DNA of 64,000 nt from Ptiloglossa arizonensis (taxonomy: Eukaryota > Arthropoda > Insecta > Hymenoptera > Colletidae). Shown here piece by piece: positions 52,139 to 61,934 of this stretch. The notes beneath the pieces were generated by a model that ran no database searches, was not told the origin of the DNA, and saw only the letters and a program-made list of their open reading frames with translations. The first letter of the stretch is position 1. Each line of letters begins with the position of its first letter. Location of the stretch: contig NW_027478600.1 in assembly GCF_051014685.1 (NCBI RefSeq), positions 496,001-560,000 of the forward strand, read 5' to 3'. Position numbers and translations under genes: made by a program.

Positions 52139-53879
52139 CAAACGCTTGAGAAACTCAAAATTTTCGCAGTTCTGAAGCTCGAAACGTATAACCAGGACGG
52201 CCTAGGGGAAAAGTACGCATACCGTTGTAATCGGGCGAGTTTCTACTTTCTGATGCACCAGAAATTTTGCGGATTGGTCAATCCGTTCGCGAGATATGGC
52301 AGTTTGGAGGTAAGAAATGCATGAGAAACTCAAAATTTTCGCAGTTCTGATGCTCGAAACGGATAACTAGAACGGCCTAGGGGAAAAGTACGCATACCGT
52401 TGTAATCGGGCGAGTTTGTACTTTCAGATGCAACAGAAATTTTGCGGATTGGTCGATCAGTTCGCGAGATATGGCAGTTTGGATGTAAGAAACGCTTGAG
52501 AAACTCAAAATTATCGCAGTTCTGATGCTCGACAAGCATAACTAGGACGGCCTAGGGGAAAAGTACGCATACCGTTGTAATCGGGCGAGTTTCTACTTTC
52601 AGATGCAACAGAAATTTTGCGGATTGGTCAATCCGTTCGCGAGATATGGCAGTTTGGAGGTAAGAAACGGATGAGAAACTCAAAATTTTCGCAGTTCTGA
52701 TGCTCGAAACGAATAACTGAAACGGCCTAGGGGAAAAGTACACATACCGTTGTAATCGGGCGAGTTTCTACTTTCAGATGCAACAGAAATTTTGCGGATT
52801 GGTCGATCCGTTCGCGAGATATGGCAGTTTGCAGGTAAGAAACGTTTGAGAAACTCAAAATTTTCGCAGTGCTGATGCTCGAAACGAATAACTAGAACGG
52901 CCTAGGGGAAAAGTACGCATACCGTTGTAATCGGGCCAGTTTCTACTTTCAGATGCAACAGAAATTTTGCGGACTGGTCAATCCTTTCGCGAGATATGGC
53001 AGTTTGGAGGTAAGAAACGCTTGAGCAACTCAAAATTTTCGCAGTTCTGATGCTCGAAACAAATAACCAGAACGGCCTAGGGGAAAAGTTCGCATACCGT
53101 TGTAATCGGGCGAGTTTCTACTTTCAGATGCAACAGAAATTTTGCAGATTGGTCGATCCGTTCGCGAGATATGGCAGTTTGGAGGTAAGAAACGGTGGAG
53201 AAACTCAAAATTTTCACAGTCCTGATGCTCGAAACGAATAACTAGAACGGCCTAGGGGAATAGTACGCATACCGTTGTAATCGGGCGAGTTTCTACTTTC
53301 AGATGCAACAGAAATTTTGCGGATTGGTCAATCCGTTCGCGAGATATGGCCGTTTGGATGTAAGAAACGCTTGAGAAACTCAAAATGTTCACAGTTCTGA
53401 TGCTAGAAACGAATAACTAGAACGGTCTAGGGGAAAAGTACTCATACCGTTGTGATCGGGCGTGTTTCTACTTTCAGATGCAACAGAAATTTTGCGGATT
53501 GGTCAATCCGTTCGCGAGATATGGCCGTTTGGATGTAAGAAACGCTTGAGAAACTCAAAATTTTCGCAGTTCTGATGCTCGACAAGCATAACTAGAACGG
53601 CCTAGGGGAAAAGTACGCATACCGTTGTAATCGGGCGAGTTTCTACTTTCAGATGCAACAGAAATTTTGCGGTTTGGTCTATCCGTTCGCGAGATATGGC
53701 AGTTTGGAGGTAAGAAATGCATGAGAAACTCAAAATTTTCGCAGTTCTGATGCTCGAAACGAATAACTAGAACGACCTAGGGGAAAAGTACGCATACCGT
53801 TGTAATCGGGCGAGTTTCTACTTTCAGATGCGACAGAAATTTTGCGGATTGGTCAATCCGTTAGCGAGATATGGCAGTT

Positions 53880-55180
53880 TGGAGGTAAGAAACGTTTGAG
53901 AAACTCAAAATTTTCGCAGTTCTGATGCTCGAAACGAATAACTAGAACGGCCTAGGGGAAAAGTACACATACCGTTGTAATCGGGCGAGTTTCTACTTTC
54001 AGATGCGACAGAAATTTTGCGGATTGGTCAATCCGTTCGCGAGATATGGCAGTTTGGAGGTAAGAAACGGATGAGAAACTCAAAATTTTCGCAGTTCTGA
54101 TGCTAGAAACGAATAACTGGGAAGGCCTAGGGGAAAAGTACACATACCGTTGTAATCGGGCGAGTTTCTGCATTCAGATGCAACAGAAATTTTGCGGATT
54201 GGTCAATCCGTTCGCGAGATATGGCAGTTTGGAGGTAACAAAGTTTGAGAAACTCAAAATTTTCGCAGTTCTGATGCTCGAAACGAAAAACTAGATCGGC
54301 CTAGAGGAAAAGTACGCATACCGTTGTAATCGGGCTAGTTTCTACTTTCAGATGCAACAGAAATTTTGCAGATTGGTCGATCCGTTCGCGAGATATGGCA
54401 GTTTGGAACTAAGAAACGGTTGAGAAACTCAAAATGTTCACAGTTCTGATGCTCGAAACGAATAACTAGAACGGTCTAGGGGAAAAGTACACATACCGTT
54501 GTAATCGGGCGAGTTTCTACTTTCAGATGCAACAGAAATTTTGCGGATTGGTCGATCCGTTCGCGAGATATGGCAGTTTGGAGGTAAGAAACGTTTGAGA
54601 AACTCAAAATTTTCGCAGTTCTGATGCTCGAAACGAATAACTAGAACGGCCTAGGGGAAAAGTACGCATACCGTTGTAATCGGGCGAGTTTCTACTTTCA
54701 GATGCGACAGAAATTTTGCGGATTGGTCAATCCGTTCGCGAGATATGGCAGTTTGGAGGTAAGAAACGGATGAGAAACTCAAAATTTTCGCAGTTCTGAT
54801 GCTAGAAACGAATAACTGGAACGGCCTAGGGGAAAAGTACACATACCGTTGTAATCGGGCGAGTTTCTGCATTCAGATGCAACAGAAATTTTGCGGATTG
54901 GTCAATCCGTTCGCGAGATATGGCAGTTTGGAGGTAACAAAGTTTGAGAAACTCAAAATTTTCGCAGTTCTGATGCTCGAAACGAAAAACTAGATCGGCC
55001 TAGAGGAAAAGTACGCATACCGTTGTAATCGGGCGAGTTTCTACTTTCAGATGCAACAGAAATTTTGCAGATTGGTCGATCCGTTCGCGAGATATGGCAG
55101 TTTGGAACTAAGAAACGGTTGAGAAACTCAAAATGTTCACAGTTCTGATGCTCGAAACGAATAACTAGAACGGTCTAGGG
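53880..55180 (+). repeat. 4-mer (699-bp) tandem duplication sharing a 1-bp deletion
   Basis: Positions 53880-54480 recur at 54579-55178: GATGCGACAG, GATGCTAGAAACG, TTTCTGCATTCAG, GGAGGTAACAAAGTTTGAG (one base short), CGAAAAACTAGATCGG, CCTAGAGG and GGAACTAAGAAACGGTTGAG. The offset is 699 rather than 700 because each copy carries the deletion in ACAAAGTTTG. The same deleted unit is also present at about 51088 and 55461. Confidence 0.82.
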
Positions 55181-55871
55181 GAAAAGTACTCATACCGTTG
55201 TGATCGGGCGAGTTTCTACTTTCAGATGCAACAGAAATTTTGCGGATTGGTCGATCCGTTCGCGAGATATGGCAGTTTGGAACTAAGAAACGGTTGAGAA
55301 ACTCAAAATGTTCACAGTTCTGATGCTCGAAACGAATAACTAGAACGGTCTAGGGGAAAAGTACACATACCGTTGTAATCGGGCGAGTTTCTACTTTCAG
55401 ATGCAACAGAAATTTTGCGGATTGGTCGATCCGTTCGCGAGATATGGCAGTTTGGAGGTAACAAAGTTTGAGAAACTCAAAATTTTCGCAGTTCTGATGC
55501 TCGAAACGAAAAACTAGATCGGCCTAGGGGAAAAGTACGCATACCGTTGTAATCGGGCGAGTTTCTACTTTCAGATGCAACAGAAATTTTGCAGATTGGT
55601 CGATCCGTTCGCGAGATATGGCAGTTTGGAACTAAGAAACGGTTGAGAAACTCAAAATGTTCACAGTTCTGATGCTCGAAACGAATAACTAGAACGGTCT
55701 AGGGGAAAAGTACTCATACCGTTGTGATCGGGCGAGTTTCTACTTTCAGATGCAACAGAAATTTTGCGGATTGGTCAATCCGTTCGCGAGATATGGCTGT
55801 TTGGATGTAAGAAACGCTTGAGAAACTCAAAATTTTCGCTGTTCTGATGCTCGAAACGAATAACTAGAACG

Positions 55872-56272
55872 GCCTAGGGGAAAAGTACGCATACCGTTGT
55901 AATCGGGCGAGTTTCTACTTTCAGATGCAACAGAAATTTTGCGGACTGGTCAATCCTTTCGCGAGATATGGCGGTTTGGAGGTAAGAAACGCTTGAGCAA
56001 CTCAAAATTTTCGCAGTTCTGATGCTCGAAACAAATAACCAGAACGGCCTAGGGGAAAAGTTCGCATACCGTTGTAATCGGGCGAGTTTCTACTTTCAGA
56101 TGCAACAGAAATTTTGCAGATTGGTCGATCCGTTCGCGAGATATGGCAGTTTGGAGGTAAGAAACGGTGGAGAAACTCAAAATTTTCACAGTCCTGATGC
56201 TCGAAACGAATAACTAGAACGGCCTAGGGGAATAGTACGCATACCGTTGTAATCGGGCGAGTTTCTACTTTC
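55872..56272 (+). repeat. Copy of 52900-53300, 17 monomers downstream
   Basis: CGGACTGGTCAATCCTTTCG, GAGCAACTC, CGAAACAAATAACC, AAAAGTTCGC, CAGATTGGTCGATCC, AACGGTGGAG, TTTTCACAGTCCTG and GGGGAATAGTACG occur together at an offset of 2972 bp (17 monomers less three 1-bp deletions). This group is the seed of the 12-mer that fills the last 6 kb; it recurs at about 57736, 59835 and 61935. Confidence 0.78.
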
Positions 56273-57735
56273 AGATGCAACAGAAATTTTGCAGATTGGT
56301 CGATCCGTTCGCGAGATATGGCCGTTTGGATGTAAGAAACGCTTGAGAAACTCAAAATTTTCGCAGTTCTGATGCTCGACAAGCATAACTAGAACGGCCT
56401 AGGGGAAAAGTACGCATACCGTTGTAATCGGGCGAGTTTCTACATTCAGATGCAACAGAAATTTTGCAGATCGGTCGATCCGTTCGCGAGATATGGCAGT
56501 TTGGAACTAAGAAACGGTTGAGAAACTCAAAATGTTCACAGTTCTGATGCTCGAAACGAATAACTAGAACGGCCTAGGGGAAAAGTACGCATACCGTTGT
56601 AATCGGGCGAGTTTCTACTTTCAGATGCAACAGAAATTTTGCGGACTGGTCAATCCTTTCGCGAGATATGGCAGTTTGGAGGTAAGAAACGCTTGAGCAA
56701 CTCAAAATTTTCGCTGTTCTGATGCTTGAAACGAATAACCAGAACGGCCTAGGGGAAAAGTTCGCATACCGTTGTAATCGGGCGAGTTTCTACTTTCAGA
56801 TGCAACAGAAATTTTGCAGATTGGTCAATCCGTTCGCGAGATATGGCAGTTTGGACGTTAGAAACGGATGAGAAACTCAAAATTTTCGCAGTTCTGATGC
56901 TCGAAACGAATAACTAGAACGGCCTAGGGGAAAAGTACACATACCGTTGTAATCGGGCGAGTTTCTACTTTCAGATGCAACAGAAATTTTGCAGATTGGT
57001 CGATCCGTTCGCGAGATATGGCAGTTTGGAGGTAAGAAACGGTGGAGAAACTCAAAATTTTCACAGTCCTGATGCTCGAAACGAATAACTAGAACGGCCT
57101 AGGGGAATAGTACGCATACCGTTGTAATCGGGCGAGTTTCTACTTTCAGATGCAACAGAAATTTTGCAGATTGGTCGATCCGTTCGCGAGATATGGCAGT
57201 TTGGATGTAAGAAACGGTTGAGAAACTCAAAATGTTCACAGTTCTGATGCTCGAAACGAATAACTAGAACGGTCTAGGGGAAAAGTACTCATACCGTTGT
57301 GATCGGGCGAGTTTCTACTTTCAGATGCAACAGAAATTTTGCGGATTGGTCAATCCGTTCGCGAGATATGGCCGTTTGGATGTAAGAAACGCTTGAGAAA
57401 CTCAAAATTTTCGCAGTTCTGATGCTCGAAACGAATAACTAGTACGGCCTAGGGGAAAAGTACGCATACCGTTGTAATCGGGCGAGTTTCTACTTTCAGA
57501 TGCAACAGAAATTTTGCGGACTGGTCAATCCTTTCGCGAGATATGGCAGTTTGGATGTAAGAAACGCTTGAGCAACTCAAAATTTTCGCAGTTCTGATGC
57601 TTGAAACGAATAACCAGAACGGCCTAGGGGAAAAGTTCGCATACCGTTGTAATCGGGCGAGTTTCTACTTTCAGATGCAACAGAAATTTTGCGGACTGGT
57701 CAATCCTTTCGCGAGATATGGCAGTTTGGAGGTAA

Positions 57736-59834
57736 GAAACGCTTGAGCAACTCAAAATTTTCGCAGTTCTGATGCTCGAAACAAATAACCAGAACGGCCT
57801 AGGGGAAAAGTTCGCATACCGTTGTAATCGGGCGAGTTTCTACTTTCAGATGCAACAGAAATTTTGCAGATTGGTCAATCCGTTCGCGAGATATGGCAGT
57901 TTGGAGGTTAGAAACGGATGAGAAACTCAAAATTTTCGCAGTTCTGATGCTCGAAACGAATAACTAGAACGCTCTAGGGGAAAAGTACACATACCGTTGT
58001 AATCGGGCGAGTTTCTACTTTCAGATGCAACAGAAATTTTGCAGATTGGTTGATCCGTTCGCGAGATATGGCAGTTTGGAGGTAAGAAACGGTGGAGAAA
58101 CTCAAAATTTTCACAGTCCTGATGCTCGAAACGAATAACTAGAACGGCCTAGGGGAATAGTACGCATACCGTTGTAATCGGGCGAGTTTCTACTTTCAGA
58201 TGCAACAGAAATTTTGCAGATTGGTCGATCCGTTCGCGAGATATGGCAGTTTGGATGTAAGAAACGGTTGAGAAACTCAAAATGTTCACAGTTCTGATGC
58301 TCGAAACGAATAACTAGAACGGTCTAGGGGAAAAGTACTCATACCGTTGTGATCGGGCGAGTTTCTACTTTCAGATGCAACAGAAATTTTGCGGATTGGT
58401 CAATCCGTTCGCGAGATATGGCCGTTTGGATGTAAGAAACGCTTGAGAAACTCAAAATTTTCGCAGTTCTGATGCTCGACAAGCATAATGGAACGGCCTA
58501 GGGGAAAAGTACGCATACCGTTGTAATCGGGCGAGTTTCTACTTTCAGATGCAACAGAAATTTTGCGGTTTGGTCTATCCGTTCGCGAGATATGGCAGTT
58601 TGGAGGTAAGAAATGCATGAGAAACTCAAAATTTTCGCAGTTCTGATGCTCGAAACGAATAACTAGAACGACCTAGGGGAAAAGTACGCATACCGTTGTA
58701 ATCGGGCGAGTTTCTACTTTCAGATGCAACAGTAATTTTGCGGATTGGTCAATCCGTTCGCGAGATATGGCCGTTTGGATGTAAGAAACGCTTGAGAAAC
58801 TCAAAATTTTCGCAGTTCTGATGCTCGAAACGAATAACGAGAACGGCCTAGGGGAAAAGTACGCATACCGTTGTAATCGGGCGAGCTTCTACTTTCAGAT
58901 GCAACAGAAATTTTGCGGATTGGTCAATCCGTTCGCGAGATATGGCAGTTTGGAAGTAAGAAACGCTTGAGAAACTCAAAATTTTCGTAGTTCTGATGCT
59001 CGAAACGAATAACCAGAACGGCCTAGTGGTAAAGTACGCATACCGTTGTAATCGGGCGAGTTTCTACTTTCAGATGCAACTGAAATTTTGCGGATTGGTC
59101 AATCCGTTCGCGAGATATGGCCGTTTGGATGTAAGAAACGCTTGAGAAACTCAAAATTTTCGCAGTTCTGATGCTCGAAACGAATAACTAGAACGGCCTA
59201 GGGGAAAAGTACACATACCGTTGTAATCGGGCGAGTTTCTACTTTCAGATGCAACAGAAATTTTGCAGATTGGTCGATCCGTTCGCGAGATATGGCAGTT
59301 CGGAGGTAAGAAACGGTGGAGAAACTCAAAATTTTCACAGTCCTGATGCTCGAAACGAATAACTAGAACGGCCTAGGGGAATAGTACGCATACCGTTGTA
59401 ATCGGGCGAGTTTCTACTATCAGATGGAACAGAAATTTTGCAGATTGGTCGATCCGTTCGCGAGATATGGCAGTTTGGATGTAAGAAACGGTTGAGAAAC
59501 TCAAAATGTTCACAGTTCTGATGCTCGAAACGAATAACTAGAACGGTCTAGGGGAAAAGTACTCATACGGTTGTGATCGGGCGAGTTTCTACTTTCATAT
59601 GCAACAGAAATTTTGCGGATTGGTCAATCCGTTCGCGAGATATGGCCGTTTGGATGTAAGAAACGCTTGAGAAACTCAAAATTTTCGCTGTTCTGATGCT
59701 CGAAACGAATAACTAGAACGGCCTAGGGGAAAAGTACGCATACCGTTGTAATCGGGCGAGTTTCTACTTTCAGATGCAACAGAAATTTTGCGGACTGGTC
59801 AATCCTTTCGCGAGATATGGCAGTTTGGAGGTAA
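57736..59834 (+). repeat. 12-mer higher-order repeat, copy 1 (2099 bp)
   Basis: The copy starts at the monomer with GAGCAACTC and CGAAACAAATAACC. Twelve monomers follow in fixed order, with the AACGGTGGAG / TCACAGTCCTG unit at two places seven monomers apart. It is 1 bp short because CGACAAGCATAACTAGAACGG reads GCATAATGGAACGG at about 58488. Other private changes against copy 2 include AACGCTCTAGG (about 57970), GGTTGATCC (about 58049) and GATGGAACAG (about 59425). Confidence 0.88.
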
Positions 59835-61934
59835 GAAACGCTTGAGCAACTCAAAATTTTCGCAGTTCTGATGCTCGAAACAAATAACCAGAACGGCCTA
59901 GGGGAAAAGTTCGCATACCGTTGTAATCGGGCGAGTTTCTACTTTCAGATGCAACAGAAATTTTGCAGATTGGTCAATCCGTTCGCGAGATATGGCAGTT
60001 TGGAGGTTAGAAACGGATGAGAAACTCAAAATTTTCGCAGTTCTGATGCTCGAAACGAATAACTAGAACGGCCTAGGGGAAAAGTACACATACCGTTGTA
60101 ATCGGGCGAGTTTCTACTTTCAGATGCAACAGAAATTTTGCAGATTGGTCGATCCGTTCGCGAGATATGGCAGTTTGGAGGTAAGAAACGGTGGAGAAAC
60201 TCAAAATTTTCACAGTCCTGATGCTCGAAACGAATAACTAGAACGGCCTAGGGGAATAGTACGCATACCGTTGTAATCGGGCGAGTTTCTACTTTCAGAT
60301 GCAACAGAAATTTTGCAGATTGGTCGATCCGTTCGCGAGATATGGCAGTTTGGATGTAAGAAACGGTTGAGAAACTCAAAATGTTCACAGTTCTGATGCT
60401 CGAAACGAATAACTAGAACGGTCTAGGGGAAAAGTACTCATACCGTTGTGATCGGGCGAGTTTCTACTTTCAGATGCAACAGAAATTTTGCGGATTGGTC
60501 AATCCGTTCGCGAGATATGGCCGTTTGGATGTAAGAAACGCTTGAGAAACTCAAAATTTTCGCAGTTCTGATGCTCGACAAGCATAACTAGAACGGCCTA
60601 AGGGAAAAGTACGCATACCGTTGTAATCGGGCGAGTTTCTACTTTCAGATGCAACAGAAATTTTGCGGTTTGGTCTATCCGTTCGCGAGATATGGCAGTT
60701 TGGAGGTAAGAAATGCATGAGAAACTCAAAATTTTCGCAGTTCTGATGCTCGAAACGAATAACTAGAACGACCTAGGGGAAAAGTACGCATACCGTTGTA
60801 ATCGGGCGAGTTTCTACTTTCAGATGCAACAGTAATTTTGCGGATTGGTCAATCCGTTCGCGAGATATGGCCGTTTGGATGTAAGAAACGCTTGAGAAAC
60901 TCAAAATTTTCGCAGTTCTGATGCTCGAAACGAATAACGAGAACGGCCTAGGGGAAAAGTACGCATACCGTTGTAATCGGGCGAGCTTCTACTTTCAGAT
61001 GCAACAGAAATTTTGCGGATTGGTCAATCCGTTCGCGAGATATGGCAGTTTGGAAGTAAGAAACGCTTGAGAAACTCAAAATTTTCGTAGTTCTGATGCT
61101 CGAAACGAATAACCAGAACGGCCTAGTGGTAAAGTACGCATACCGTTGTAATCGGGCGAGTTTCTACTTTCAGATGCAACTGAAATTTTGCGGATTGGTC
61201 AATCCGTTCGCGAGATATGGCCGTTTGGATGTAAGAAACGCTTGAGAAACTCAAAATTTTCGCAGTTCTGATGCTCGAAACGAATAACTAGAACGGCCTA
61301 GGGGAAAAGTACACATACCGTTGTAATCGGGCGAGTTTCTACTTTCAGATGCAACAGAAATTTTGCAGATTGGTCGATCCGTTCGCGAGATATGGCAGTT
61401 CGGAGGTAAGAAACGGTGGAGAAACTCAAAATTTTCACAGTCCTGATGCTCGAAACGAATAACTAGAACGGCCTAGGGGAATAGTACGCATACCGTTGTA
61501 ATCGGGCGAGTTTCTACTATCAGATGCAACAGAAATTTTGCAGATTGGTCGATCCGTTCGCGAGATATGGCAGTTTGGATGTAAGAAACGGTTGAGAAAC
61601 TCAAAATGTTCACAGTTCTGATGCTCGAAACGAATAACTAGAACGGTCTAGGGGAAAAGTACTCATACGGTTGTGATCGGGCGAGTTTCTACTTTCATAT
61701 GCAACAGAAATTTTGCGGATTGGTCAATCCGTTCGCGAGATATGGCCGTTTGGATGTAAGAAACGCTTGAGAAACTCAAAATTTTCGCTGTTCTGATGCT
61801 CGAAACGAATAACTAGAACGGCCTAGGGGAAAAGTACGCATACCGTTGTAATCGGGCGAGTTTCTACTTTCAGATGCAACAGAAATTTTGCGGACTGGTC
61901 AATCCTTTCGCGAGATATGGCAGTTTGGAGGTAA
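59835..61934 (+). repeat. 12-mer higher-order repeat, copy 2 (2100 bp)
   Basis: The copy is full length, twelve 175-bp monomers. Read line by line, it is identical to copy 3 for its first roughly 1350 bp and differs from copy 1 at only a handful of bases plus the 1-bp deletion in copy 1. It shares with copy 1 the tail variants CAGTTCGGAGG, CTACTATCAG, ACTCATACGG, TTTCATATGC and TTTTCGCTGTTCTG. Confidence 0.9.

Larger units (their letters stand above)
46253..52850 (+). repeat. 16-mer-spaced higher-order repeat with shuffled copies
   Basis: Positions about 46253-47835 match about 49053-50635 at an offset of 2800 bp (16 monomers). Positions about 49400-50220 match about 52025-52845 at 2624 bp (15 monomers, less 1 bp). 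Between 50650 and 51660 the order departs from copy 1, with repeated GATGCTAGAAACG / AACTGG units (at about 50600, 50950 and 51475). A 4-mer duplication is embedded: the GATGCGACAG unit at about 47650 recurs 700 bp later at about 48350. Confidence 0.75.
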
